Of a DNA stretch of 64,000 nt, positions 42,503-51,453 are shown piece by piece. Within the stretch, counting starts at the first letter, position 1, and each line of letters opens with the position of its first letter. The stretch comes from UBA8437 sp963582065 (lineage in GTDB: Bacteria; Planctomycetota; Planctomycetia; Planctomycetales; Planctomycetaceae). Below the pieces are notes generated by a model that worked only from the letters and a program-made list of their open reading frames with translations, was not told where the DNA came from and ran no database searches. Location: NCBI GenBank assembly GCA_963582065.1, contig CAUZRQ010000002.1, forward strand, positions 62,001 to 126,000, given 5' to 3'. The position numbers were made by a program, and so were the translations under genes.

Positions 42503-43399
42503 TCAGGAGCCCTTCAACCTTGCGATCAACTCCCGCAGTTGCTCATCGCGTCCCACGTCGCCGGTCAGCCCCGTGGTGCCGAGGTCTTCGGCGTTGAGCA
42601 GTTTCAGCAACCGGTCGTAGGCCTGTTGCTCGCCGGATCGGTCGGATCGAGCGGCTGATGTCAGCGCGTCACGAACCAGAAGGCGCCAGCCGGCCTCGGC
42701 CTGGTCCTTCTTGGGCTGAGAATTTTCGAGCATCCGTTTGAGGCTCTGGCGGTCGGTTCGTCGGTCGTTGCCGGTCGCGCCACTGCCCGGACCCTCGGCC
42801 ACCACCAGCAGAACCGTGGAGGCCACGCTGGCTGCCAGCAGCAGGGAGAGCAGCAAGGAGTTCGAACGGCGGGTTTTCTGCTCGGACTGCCCGCCGGTGA
42901 GCTCTTCGTCCAGGCTCAATTCCGGAAGTTGCCCGTCTTCGCCCAGCTGCACCCGCGATTCGCCCTCGGCGTTGGTGACGAACTTGGCCAGTTGCCTCTT
43001 TCGCCGTCGTCCCCTCCGGCCACGTCGTTTCTCCTTGCCCGACCGCTTGGCCGGTTCCTCGGCCTCCTCCGCAACAGTCCCGTTCTCGTCGTGGGCGGTC
43101 ATGGCGAAGTGAAGGCTGGTGCGTTCTCCCAGCACGATGTCGGCTTCCCCGGGCAACCAGACCCATCGCTGGGGCGGAATCGGGCTGCCATCGATCGAGA
43201 CGGCGTCCGGCAGCGGGGTGAAGATGGCGTAGCGGCCGTTGCGGAGGACGATGCTGGCGTGGTGATCTGCCAGGTCGGGGTCCTCGAGCACAACCTGGTT
43301 GGTGTCGGCGCGGCCGATGTGCACCAGCTCGGTCTCGAGCTCGAACAGCTGCCCGCGGGCCGGGCCCCGGGTGATGGTGATGGTTGCCGGTTCGCTCAT
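42503..43399 (-). CDS. FHA-domain membrane protein
   Basis: Protein of 298 aa. The N-terminal FHA-like domain (about residues 1-100) has HIGRADTNQVVLEDPDLADH with HASIVLRNGRYAIF. A basic stretch (RRGRRGRRRKRQ) precedes one membrane segment (SLLLSLLLAASVASTVLLVV, about residues 185-205). The rest is charged and helical. The inside FHA domain could bind phosphothreonine made by the adjacent kinase (next gene, 101 bp). It follows tadC by 19 bp, which puts it in the Tad locus transcript. Confidence 0.8.
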   Translation of the reverse strand: MSEPATITITRGPARGQLFELETELVHIGRADTNQVVLEDPDLADHHASIVLRNGRYAIFTPLPDAVSIDGSPIPPQRWVWLPGEADIVLGERTSLHFAMTAHDENGTVAEEAEEPAKRSGKEKRRGRRGRRRKRQLAKFVTNAEGESRVQLGEDGQLPELSLDEELTGGQSEQKTRRSNSLLLSLLLAASVASTVLLVVAEGPGSGATGNDRRTDRQSLKRMLENSQPKKDQAEAGWRLLVRDALTSAARSDRSGEQQAYDRLLKLLNAEDLGTTGLTGDVGRDEQLRELIARLKGS

Positions 43400-43418
43400 G
43401 AGACGATTCTACCCGTGG

Positions 43419-44354
43419 CTACTCCATCAGGTCGACGTAGATGAAACTGAGGACGAAGGGGCCGAGGATGATCAGCACGGTGGCGGCCATCACCAGCACG
43501 CTGGGCAGCAGCATCTTCACCCCCGCTTCGCCGGCGATTGTCTCGGCCCGTTGCGTCCGCTTGATCCGCAGCACGTCGGCCTGGGTGCGGAACAGCCGCG
43601 CCAGCGGGGTTCCCAGGGTCTCGCCCTGGATGATCGAACCGATGATGCTGGTCACTTCGGGGTCGTCCAGCCGGTCGCGCATCGCCTCCAGCGCCCCGAT
43701 GCGGCTCTTGCCCATGTTGATCTCCGAGAGCACTCGACCGAATTCCACTCCGACCGGATGATCACGAAACTCGGCGACGGATTCCTCGAGCGATTGCAGA
43801 AACGTCGCCCCCGCCTCCATCAGCAGGGTCAGCAGGTCCAGCAGAAACGGCAGCCTCTGCTTGATGCGGAACAGTCGCAGGGCGGCCTTTTGTGCCAGGC
43901 GGCGGCGGAGCAGCCACACCGTCGCCGGTCCGGCGGCCAGGCCCCCCAGCAGTCCGGGGGGGCCGGCCAGGTCGAGGCCGATGTAGACGTAGGCGGGAGT
44001 CAACATCGCGGCCAGGATCTGCATTGTGCCGAGGTACTCCTGGGGGGTCCAGAAGCGGGGCAACCCGGCGGCGTGGATGTCCCGCAGGATGCCCGGCAGC
44101 GAATCGCGGAAGGCGCGGCGGTTGACCTGGCCCAGGGCGACCACCAGCGGCTGCAGGAAACGGTAGACCAGACTCCGGCGTCGCAACTCGGTGATTCGCA
44201 ATTGGTCGTGACGCCAGGTGTCGTCGCCGTCGGGATCGTCGGCGACGGCACCCTGCACGGCGCGGACCAGCACGAACAGTCCCACGGCCAGCATCACGCA
44301 GGCGATCACCTGCAGCAGCGGGAACGGCGAGGATGTGGATTGAGCGAGCAACAC
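43419..44354 (-). CDS. tadC: Tad pilus inner-membrane protein TadC
   Basis: T2SSF-domain protein of 311 aa with helix-loop membrane segments at both ends (LQVIACVMLAVGLFVLVRAV and VLVMAATVLIILGPFVLSF). The F-type core includes LPFLLDLLTLLMEAGATF, VGVEFGRVLSEINMG and SIIGSIIQGETLGTPLARLF. It works with TadB as platform for the TadA ATPase. 6 bp separate it from tadB. Confidence 0.88.
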   Translation of the reverse strand: MLLAQSTSSPFPLLQVIACVMLAVGLFVLVRAVQGAVADDPDGDDTWRHDQLRITELRRRSLVYRFLQPLVVALGQVNRRAFRDSLPGILRDIHAAGLPRFWTPQEYLGTMQILAAMLTPAYVYIGLDLAGPPGLLGGLAAGPATVWLLRRRLAQKAALRLFRIKQRLPFLLDLLTLLMEAGATFLQSLEESVAEFRDHPVGVEFGRVLSEINMGKSRIGALEAMRDRLDDPEVTSIIGSIIQGETLGTPLARLFRTQADVLRIKRTQRAETIAGEAGVKMLLPSVLVMAATVLIILGPFVLSFIYVDLME

Positions 44355-44360
44355 GGGGAG

Positions 44361-45206
44361 TCAGATCTCGGGGTTGAGGATCACGCGGGCCCAGAAGTAG
44401 GCCAGCAGGTTCAGGACGGCGGCCAGGCAGAGGATCAACTGGCCGGGAATCTCGGTGAACAGCATCCGGGTGTGGACCGGGTCGATGAAGTAGTTCATCA
44501 ACAGGATCACCGGCGGAGCCAGGGCCATGTACACCGACGATGTGCGAGCCTGGGCGGTCTCGGAGCGGACCTTGCGTTCGAGCCGCTGCAGTTCCCGGAC
44601 GCTGGTGGCGATCCGTTCGACCGTCTCGTTGAGCCGCCCGCCACTTTGGCGGCTGGCCTCCAACGCCGCGGCAAACAACGCGAAGTTCTCGCTCCGCAAC
44701 CGCTCCTTGGTCTCCTTGAGGCACTGTTCGAGGTCCTTGCCGAGCTGGTACTCGCCGACGATCTGCAGGAATTCCTGGCTGATCGGCTTGGGACTCTGGC
44801 GGGCGAGGATGTCGAGTGCCTGGGCCAGCGAGAGCCCGGCCTTGATGGCATTGGAGAGCGAAACCATGGCGTCGGCCAGCTGGTCCTCGATCAGCAGCCG
44901 GCGTTTCTCGGCCAGTTGCCTGAGCACGTACCACGGCAGGCTGACCAGCAGCACCGCGGCGGTGACCGAAAACACCAGTGAACCGGCGACGACCAGCAGC
45001 GAGGCCGCGACGACCGCGACCAGGATCGACCAGGTCACCAGGTACTTCCTCAGCCTGTCGGTCCGCAGTCTCAGCCGCCGCAGCTTGTCCGTCAGGTCCT
45101 CTTCGACGAAGTCGATCGCCTGAAAGTAGGTCGAGCGGCCGGCGATGGCTCCGACGGTGACGCCGGCGGCGACCATGCTACTGCCGATGATAGCCAGCAA
45201 GTCCAT
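44361..45206 (-). CDS. tadB: Tad pilus inner-membrane protein TadB
   Basis: T2SSF-domain protein of 281 aa. Core pattern: LADAMVSLSNAIKAGLSLAQ, QEFLQIVGEYQLGKDLEQCL and RQSGGRLNETVERIATSVR. Membrane helices at the N-terminus, centre (SLLVVAGSLVFSVTAAVLLV) and C-terminus. It follows the FHA-TadA gene by 12 bp. Confidence 0.88.
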   Translation of the reverse strand: MDLLAIIGSSMVAAGVTVGAIAGRSTYFQAIDFVEEDLTDKLRRLRLRTDRLRKYLVTWSILVAVVAASLLVVAGSLVFSVTAAVLLVSLPWYVLRQLAEKRRLLIEDQLADAMVSLSNAIKAGLSLAQALDILARQSPKPISQEFLQIVGEYQLGKDLEQCLKETKERLRSENFALFAAALEASRQSGGRLNETVERIATSVRELQRLERKVRSETAQARTSSVYMALAPPVILLMNYFIDPVHTRMLFTEIPGQLILCLAAVLNLLAYFWARVILNPEI

Positions 45207-45218
45207 CGACGGTGTCTC

Positions 45219-47117
45219 CTAGGCTTGGTCACCGTAGAGGGATTCGAGTTTCAGCAGTTCGCTGTCGACCAGGCGGTCGATGAAGCTGGGCATGTAACCG
45301 GTCGGCACCAGCCCCGTCTCTCCGCGGATGCTGAAGATATCGGTCGTCGCCACGCACTGCCGCTCGGGGTCGTAACCGGTGACCTCCGAGACCTGTGTCA
45401 CGCCGCGCCGACCGCCGGGCAACCGGCTGATCTGGACGATGATGTCGATTGCCGAGGCGACCTGTCGTTGGATCGAGATCAACGGCAGATCGACGGCCAT
45501 CAGCACCAGCACCTCGAGGCGTTTCAGCACGTCTTGGGTGTTGTTGGCGTGGATGGTGGTCATCGAGCCGTCATGTCCGGTGTTCATGGCCTGGAGCATG
45601 TCGAGTGATTCGGGGCCGCGGCACTCGCCGACGATGATCCGGTCGGGCCGCATCCGCAAAGCGTTCTTGACCAGGTCGCGGATCGAGTACTCGCCGGCTC
45701 CCTCGACGTTGGGCGGCCGGGCCTCGAGCGTCACCACGTGCTCCTGGTGCAGCTGCAGCTCGCTGGTGTCTTCGATCGTGATGATCCGGTCCTTGTGCGG
45801 GACGAAGCTCGAGAGCACGTTCAGCAACGTGGTCTTGCCGGTGCCGGTCCCGCCGCTGACCAGGACGTTCCGCCGGTCGATCACGCAGGCCCGCAGAAAC
45901 TGGGCCGCGGCGGTGGTGATCGAGTCGAGCTCGATCAGGTCGTCCATGGTGAAGCGATAGGCGGGGAACTTGCGGATCGTCAGGCAGGGGCCGCGAGTGG
46001 CCAGCGGCGGAATGATCGCGTTGACCCGCGACCCGTCGGGCAGCCGCGCGTCGACCAGCGGCTGGCTCTTGTCGATCCGACGCCCGACCTGCGCCACGAT
46101 CCGCTCGATGATCGATTCGGTGACCTTGTCCGAGATGAACCGGCGGCCCGAAAGCTCGACCACGCCATCCCGCTCGACGTAGATCTGGTCGCTCTTGACC
46201 ACCATGATTTCGGTGATCGTCGGAGCCCGCAGCAGGTCCTGAATGGGCCCGAAGCCGAAGACGGTGTCCTTGAGATCCTTTTTCAGCGTCCGCAGGATCA
46301 GGTACCGCTTCAATTCCTGGTGCAGGTGTGGCCGCACCCGGGGGAACACGTCATTCATCCGAGACTCGACCCGGCTGATCCGTTCGCTGAGATCGCGGCA
46401 GCCCTCAAGCTCCAGTTGCTCGCGGACGAACCCCACCAGGTGTTCGAGTTCGGTTTCTCGTTCGGGGACCAGAGTCGCGGGCACGTCGAATTCGTTGGCA
46501 CCCAGTGCCCGGACCGTTCCCCCCATCGGAACGGTCTCGTCGCCGCTCTCGAGAATCAGCTGGTTGATCATCAGGTCCTGCAGCAACAGCGACACCACCT
46601 CCTCGAGCAACGGGAGGTTCTCGTCGCCGAAGAGATTCAGTTCGCGACAGACATCCTCGATGTTCTCCTCGAGCATCAGGATGCTCTCGGTACCGCCCAA
46701 CTGGCTGCTCTCGAGTTCGAACAGGTCGAAGCGTTCCAGCAGTTGGCGGTGCACCCGGAGTTCGAGGCTGGCCATGATCGAGCGGAGATGAGATTCGAGC
46801 TGGTTGCGGCTGATCGGGCTGGCCTGTTCCGACTCGAACGTCAGCGTGAACGGCCAGATGCGGACGGTGTCACCGGGCGAGAACTCGCAGCTCTGTCCGC
46901 CCAGCACCTCGGTCTCGCCGACCACGCAACTGTTGATCCCGAGGTTCTCGAGAGTCAGCAGTCCGTTGTCTCGCCGGATGACGGCCTGCTGTTTGCCCAC
47001 CAGGGGGCTCTGCAGCACCACGGTGTTGCCCGTGTCGCGGCCGATCCGGATCACCGCGTCGTCGGTTTCGACCAACGACCGCCGGCTGTCGTGGACCTTG
47101 TTGAACCAGACTTTCAT
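45219..47117 (-). CDS. tadA: FHA-TadA fusion: Tad pilus secretion ATPase
   Basis: 632 aa. Residues 1-95 form an FHA domain (VIRIGRDTGNTVVLQSPLVG, TLENLGINSC), which lacks the usual His after the Ser (KQQAVI instead). About residues 100-280 are helical, and the C-terminal ATPase (280-632) is the CpaF/TadA type with Walker A SGGTGTGKTTLLN near 421-433, an Asp box TIEDTSELQL, RPPNVEGAGEYSIRDLVKN and MSTIHAN-like MTTIHANNTQD. It powers pilus assembly. ATG 47117 is the start of the FHA domain; the frame beyond it is spurious. The FHA fusion at the N-terminus of the motor suggests it can be recruited or tuned by a phosphoprotein. Confidence 0.9.
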   Translation of the reverse strand: MKVWFNKVHDSRRSLVETDDAVIRIGRDTGNTVVLQSPLVGKQQAVIRRDNGLLTLENLGINSCVVGETEVLGGQSCEFSPGDTVRIWPFTLTFESEQASPISRNQLESHLRSIMASLELRVHRQLLERFDLFELESSQLGGTESILMLEENIEDVCRELNLFGDENLPLLEEVVSLLLQDLMINQLILESGDETVPMGGTVRALGANEFDVPATLVPERETELEHLVGFVREQLELEGCRDLSERISRVESRMNDVFPRVRPHLHQELKRYLILRTLKKDLKDTVFGFGPIQDLLRAPTITEIMVVKSDQIYVERDGVVELSGRRFISDKVTESIIERIVAQVGRRIDKSQPLVDARLPDGSRVNAIIPPLATRGPCLTIRKFPAYRFTMDDLIELDSITTAAAQFLRACVIDRRNVLVSGGTGTGKTTLLNVLSSFVPHKDRIITIEDTSELQLHQEHVVTLEARPPNVEGAGEYSIRDLVKNALRMRPDRIIVGECRGPESLDMLQAMNTGHDGSMTTIHANNTQDVLKRLEVLVLMAVDLPLISIQRQVASAIDIIVQISRLPGGRRGVTQVSEVTGYDPERQCVATTDIFSIRGETGLVPTGYMPSFIDRLVDSELLKLESLYGDQA

Positions 47118-47157
47118 GGCGAGTTGTGGGAGACGCGAGGAGAAGAACGGCTGGGGA

Positions 47158-47889
47158 CTAGCGCTTGGTTTGATCCCTGCGATGGAGCAGCACCTGGACA
47201 CCCTGAAAGTTGTTGACTGCGAGGATCCCGGCGAGTGTTTCGGCCTTGGCTTCGAGTTTGCCGCCGGGGTTCTCGACCCTCACGGCCACGGCGATCACGT
47301 TTTCGGCTCCCGAGGCCAATCCGGCGGCCTGGCGAACGTCCCGGCGGCCCTTGCGATTGCCCAGGGCCAGGATCCGGAAGGGGCCGATGATCTGCCCGCC
47401 CCCCTTGGTCGGGCTGCTGCGGCTCGCGCCCTCGCCAAACTCCGGGATGCGGAAACTGACCTGGTCACCAGGATCGACGTGCTGTGGGTTGAAGGTCCTC
47501 GAATCGACCGGCAACCACATCACTCGTTCGTTTTCGGCGATCAGTTCGTTGATGTCCTTGGCGGCCGGGGTGGTCAGGTCACGGTGCGTCACCAACTCGG
47601 TGCCCGATTCGGCCATCGTGCGGGTGGCCTTCTGACCGATCACCAGGTCTCTTTGTTCCCAGAGAACGGCGACCTGTGCCAACTGGTCCTTGTGGTTGCG
47701 TGGCACCGAGATCGACACCAGGTGGTCCGACTGGATCACGTCTCCGCGGTTGACGCGGGCGTTCTTGGAGATTCCGACGAATTCGACCAGTTCGACGCGG
47801 CCGGCTTCGCGTTCGAGATAAAGCCAGTTGCAGACGAAGCCGACGACGCCCAGCGCCACGGCGATCATGATGCCCTGTGCACCCTTCAT
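47158..47889 (-). CDS. cpaB: Tad pilus assembly protein CpaB/RcpC-like
   Basis: Protein of 243 aa with an N-terminal anchor (IMIAVALGVVGFVCNWLYL), then an SAF-like region (VNRGDVIQSDHLVSISVP, VIGQKATRTMAESGTELVTH) and the RcpC-type part (VDPGDQVSFRIPEFGEG, ENVIAVAVRVENPGGK). It probably stabilises the outer-membrane channel. ATG 47889 overlaps the stop of the preceding gene (ATGA type, 4 bp), which supports the start. The secretin that usually follows CpaB is absent from this locus. Confidence 0.78.
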   Translation of the reverse strand: MKGAQGIMIAVALGVVGFVCNWLYLEREAGRVELVEFVGISKNARVNRGDVIQSDHLVSISVPRNHKDQLAQVAVLWEQRDLVIGQKATRTMAESGTELVTHRDLTTPAAKDINELIAENERVMWLPVDSRTFNPQHVDPGDQVSFRIPEFGEGASRSSPTKGGGQIIGPFRILALGNRKGRRDVRQAAGLASGAENVIAVAVRVENPGGKLEAKAETLAGILAVNNFQGVQVLLHRRDQTKR

Positions 47890-48878
47890 GTTGACTCCCG
47901 CTCGCCCGGTGCCGCCGGGCTGCTCGTTTCTGGTGTCCCTGGCCGGTCCGGGGTGAAGACATTCAGCATACCATGCCATCTGCCCGAGTTGTCATGTCGT
48001 GACGAGACGACCACGGCCCGGCCGGAGGGATGTTGCCAGCGGCCGGTCCAGCCGTCGCGGTGCCGGGTTGGCGGGGATGTCGGTGCCCAGCCGTGGTGGT
48101 GCAGTTCGCGTTCGAAGTGGTTCCACCAGCCGTCCGGTCCCGGTGATCCGGTGAAGACCACCAGTCGCTCGGGGTCACCGCTGCCGACGGCCAGCAGTCG
48201 GCGGCAGTCGGCGGGCAGGCCGACCGGTTCCTCGGCCACGTCACCGGCGGCGGCAAATGTCCAGGTTACCCAGTCGTTCCGGGGTGTCCGGGTGGCCAGC
48301 CCCCAGCCGACAACCCGTCGTTGGCCCAGCAGTTGCCGGACCGCCACGACCATCGGCAGGGGACCGTCGAGCCGATGCAGCGAGGTGGCGGCCGGTGCCG
48401 GGTTGATTCCCGGGTTCGACTCGCGGCTGGTCAACACCCTCAGCAGTCGCTGTTCAGCCTCGTCGGCGTCCGTCTCGGGCCATCCCGCCGCTTCGGCCGT
48501 GGCCCGGGTGGACATCTCGAGTGCCCGCCATGCCGCCGGTCGGTCGCCGATCACTCTCCTGCGGTGGATCGTCGTTCCCAGTTCCCCAAGTTGCAGGTCA
48601 TCGGGCTCGGTCCAGGCCGTGCCCGATCCGGTGACACCGCCGACATTCGGGGTCGACTCGAGTTCCGGTTCGTTCCACCAGGCGGTCAACTGGCGACCCA
48701 CCGCCAGCCCGACGACCAGCAGCAATCCGACGGCCAACAGGTCGGTTGTCCGGCGGCGGTACCGACGAGCCAACTCGCCGATTCCACCGGTCGTGTCGGG
48801 TTCCGGAGACGAGGACGGACCGTCGGTCGTCGGTGCGTCGTGATCGGGCTGGCTGGGCTGGTCGGACACGGTGGACAC
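47886..48878 (-). CDS. Membrane protein of the Tad locus, function unknown
   Basis: 330 aa; a disordered, acidic N-terminus, one membrane helix (LLAVGLLLVVGLAVGRQL, about residues 47-65), and a periplasmic part without recognised domain, rich in Trp and Arg. It lies exactly between a TadE-like gene (6 bp) and cpaB (overlap 4 bp), so it must be co-expressed with the pilus genes. Possible assembly or anchoring factor; unrelated in sequence to the named Tad components that I can recognise. Confidence 0.6.
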   Translation of the reverse strand: MSTVSDQPSQPDHDAPTTDGPSSSPEPDTTGGIGELARRYRRRTTDLLAVGLLLVVGLAVGRQLTAWWNEPELESTPNVGGVTGSGTAWTEPDDLQLGELGTTIHRRRVIGDRPAAWRALEMSTRATAEAAGWPETDADEAEQRLLRVLTSRESNPGINPAPAATSLHRLDGPLPMVVAVRQLLGQRRVVGWGLATRTPRNDWVTWTFAAAGDVAEEPVGLPADCRRLLAVGSGDPERLVVFTGSPGPDGWWNHFERELHHHGWAPTSPPTRHRDGWTGRWQHPSGRAVVVSSRHDNSGRWHGMLNVFTPDRPGTPETSSPAAPGEREST

Positions 48879-48884
48879 GGGCGG

Positions 48885-49901
48885 CTAGTTCAGCAGGGTT
48901 GACTCGAAAGATTCCAACTGCTGGATCAGCGGAACGTAGGCGGCGTCGGATTGTCCGTTCATCCGGGCCCGCCGGGCCAATTCGCGGTACATCCTCAGAA
49001 AATCCCGCGTCAACGCTCCGGGAATGCCGGCCTGGTCGAGGCTCTCCCGCGGCCGCCCGCGGCCCTGGATCTGCTCGATCAATCGGTCGGTGAATCTCGA
49101 GAGATCTCCACGGTCACTGGTCCGGGCGTTGCGGGGAGGACGCGGGTAGTAGTCGCGGTTCCCGCCGTAGAAACCGGCCAACTCGCCGTCGCGGTCGAAG
49201 AGGTCCATCCCGCGGCGATTCAGGCCGCCACGCAATGCCGCGGCCAACTGGCGAAAACGAGCGGTGTGGGTTGCCGTCACGTTCTGCCAGCGACCGGCCA
49301 GGTCGGGATAGAGACGCAGCGAGCGGCGTGAGTTGTTTGACGAGAGACCCGTCTGCCAGAACTGCCAGCGATTGTCGAGCACCGGGAAATCGACCTCGTG
49401 GCGGTAGCCGCCGGGCGGCATCTGCCCCAGCACCGGGAAACCCCGGTCGACCATCGCACGTCCGGTGATCATGCCGCGGCGGACGTCCAACAGGTCCTGG
49501 TCGACCCGCAGTCCCCGGCCGGTTCGTGGGTCGACCAGCATCGGGCCGCGGGCGACCGTGTGCTGGTCGTAAAGGGCCAACTCGATCGTGGCCATCGAGA
49601 TGCACGGCACGTGGGATCGATCGACGCTCATCCGGGCCGGTGGCGGGAACCCCGGCGGATTGGGCATTTCCTGTGCGTCGGTGCGGGGGTTGGCTCGCCA
49701 GATCGATCTCCAGGCGGCTTCGCGGGCATGGATCTGCGTGCGGACCTTGAAGGTCGCCGCCCAGCCGATGAGGATCATCAACCCCATGACGAACAACAGC
49801 ACCGGCAGGCTGAGCACCAGTTCGAGCGGTGCCAGGCCACGTCGGCCAGGCCATCTGCCGGGAGCAGCCGGGTCTCGTGTTGTTGTCCGAAGAGCCTGCA
49901 T
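48885..49901 (-). CDS. TadE/TadG-like pseudopilin, copy 1
   Basis: 338 aa with a type IV pilin-like N-terminus: GRRGLAPLELVLSLPVLLFV, Gly then Glu-type core GLAPLE with a long hydrophobic helix. The large C-terminal domain is polar and lacks known motifs. TadE-type proteins are minor pseudopilins cut by the TadV peptidase. Followed at 6 bp by the unknown gene, preceded at 10 bp by a TadG-like gene. Confidence 0.72.
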   Translation of the reverse strand: MQALRTTTRDPAAPGRWPGRRGLAPLELVLSLPVLLFVMGLMILIGWAATFKVRTQIHAREAAWRSIWRANPRTDAQEMPNPPGFPPPARMSVDRSHVPCISMATIELALYDQHTVARGPMLVDPRTGRGLRVDQDLLDVRRGMITGRAMVDRGFPVLGQMPPGGYRHEVDFPVLDNRWQFWQTGLSSNNSRRSLRLYPDLAGRWQNVTATHTARFRQLAAALRGGLNRRGMDLFDRDGELAGFYGGNRDYYPRPPRNARTSDRGDLSRFTDRLIEQIQGRGRPRESLDQAGIPGALTRDFLRMYRELARRARMNGQSDAAYVPLIQQLESFESTLLN

Positions 49902-49911
49902 GTCGGGAATC

Positions 49912-51453
49912 TCAGTGAGTGATCAACTTGTCGAGTGTTTCGGCGGGAATCCTCGCGAACGGTCCGCTCCGCAGCGTTCCGGCCCGGGGATCGAGTCCCG
50001 AGGGTGAGCGGGCCAGGATCTGCTGCAACTCGGGCAGCGAGACCGGCATGATCCGCGTGGTCCAGTTCTGGCTCAGCAGGTCCCAGCCTCGCGGCCAGTT
50101 TTCGCCGTAGGGGATCGGCCGCCATCCGGTGATCTGATGCGTCTCGGGATCGCGGATCGGCACCCAGCGGACCCAGGATCCGTTGACGCGGACACGCCGC
50201 GGCTCGGGCAGGTAGACCTGAAGCTGGGCGAACGACTGGGCGTCTGCGAACTTCGAGAGGGGATTCTTGAACAGTCCCGGGCCCATCTCTTCGAGATGCC
50301 GACGATAGACAACTGCCAGCAGGTGGTAGTCCCGATCGAGGTGCAGGTTCACCTGCCGCCAACGCCCCTCGTCCCGCTGCATCTGTTTCATCCGATCCGG
50401 ATGCGTCCCGTCGATCATCCGCCGGATCTGGAAGGGGAGGTTGCTCAGCGGATAATCCCGGTTGAGCAGGCGATCGAGCTGGCCTCGTGTGGCGATCCGC
50501 CACAGGTCGCCGAAGCGGGACATGCGGGCGTCGCGGTCGAAGAGATCGAGTTTCTGGTTGTTCCAGAGTTCGAGGTAGTGGTTGGCCAGGCTGCTTCGCT
50601 GCTTGACGGCGTCCTCGAAGTACTCCTGCCCATGTCCGGCCGAGCCGAAGTCCGAACCGGTCGGCGAGGGGTCGACGGCGGGTACGGTTCTCAGCAGCGG
50701 GTGCGCCTCGGAGGCTTCGCCGACGGCCTGGGTGTTGGACCGGAACAGCACGCAGGCCGGCACGTCGCCGGGCTGCAGGGCGCGGCTGGCCAGGTTGGGA
50801 TTCGACGGATCGTGGCGGGCGGGATTGGACGGTCGGGCGTGTCGCCGCACCGTTTCGCGTGCGGCCGAGACCGCCAGGTGCGGCACGGTTTCGACCAGCG
50901 TCCGCTGGTACTCGGGGATCAACTCGTACTCGAGAACGGACTCGAAGATCGGCAGGAAATGGGCCGCTGCCGCGGCGTGCTCGTCGCCAAATGCCGCGAC
51001 CGCCCGCTGTTCGAAGGGGATTCGCTGGACCACCGTCCGGCCGGCGGGTGGAAACTTGGCGAAGGTGGCCTGAAGCAGGTCGGCACCGGCCAGGCCCCAG
51101 GCCTGCAGGATCTCCGGCACCTGCGCCTCGGCATTCCGCTCCTGGCCCTCACGAAGGTACGCCGTGATCGCGCAGACCTCGCACAACAGGTGGTTGGTGT
51201 AGGAGAGTCCGTTGAGGCCGCGGGCCAGCATCACCCCGCCGGTGACCGCGGCCGCGTCGGCGGCGTTCTGCATCTTGAGCTTGTCGTCGGCGTGACGACC
51301 GACGTTGGTGATCATCACCAGCAGCATCGTGAAGACCAGCAACACCAGCAGCGTCACGATGCTGATCGTGCCGCGCTGGTCGCCGTGCAGGCGACCGAGT
51401 CGAACCCGGAGGCTCGAGCGAATCCGGTGGTGGGGCTGGTTATCGGCCGACAT
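49912..51453 (-). CDS. TadG-like Tad-domain protein
   Basis: 513 aa. The N-terminus DQRGTISIVTLLVLLVFTML is the Tad/TadG pseudopilin pattern, followed by KMQNAADAAAVTGGVMLARG, which is typical of Tad-domain proteins. The rest is soluble, mostly helical and not recognised. ATG 51453 is chosen and overlaps the end of the upstream TadE-like gene by 14 bp. Confidence 0.75.
   Translation of the reverse strand: MSADNQPHHRIRSSLRVRLGRLHGDQRGTISIVTLLVLLVFTMLLVMITNVGRHADDKLKMQNAADAAAVTGGVMLARGLNGLSYTNHLLCEVCAITAYLREGQERNAEAQVPEILQAWGLAGADLLQATFAKFPPAGRTVVQRIPFEQRAVAAFGDEHAAAAAHFLPIFESVLEYELIPEYQRTLVETVPHLAVSAARETVRRHARPSNPARHDPSNPNLASRALQPGDVPACVLFRSNTQAVGEASEAHPLLRTVPAVDPSPTGSDFGSAGHGQEYFEDAVKQRSSLANHYLELWNNQKLDLFDRDARMSRFGDLWRIATRGQLDRLLNRDYPLSNLPFQIRRMIDGTHPDRMKQMQRDEGRWRQVNLHLDRDYHLLAVVYRRHLEEMGPGLFKNPLSKFADAQSFAQLQVYLPEPRRVRVNGSWVRWVPIRDPETHQITGWRPIPYGENWPRGWDLLSQNWTTRIMPVSLPELQQILARSPSGLDPRAGTLRSGPFARIPAETLDKLITH

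Noticed and set aside
45738..47216. 492-codon antisense frame over the TadA fusion
   Set aside because: No known motif; shadow of the FHA-TadA frame.
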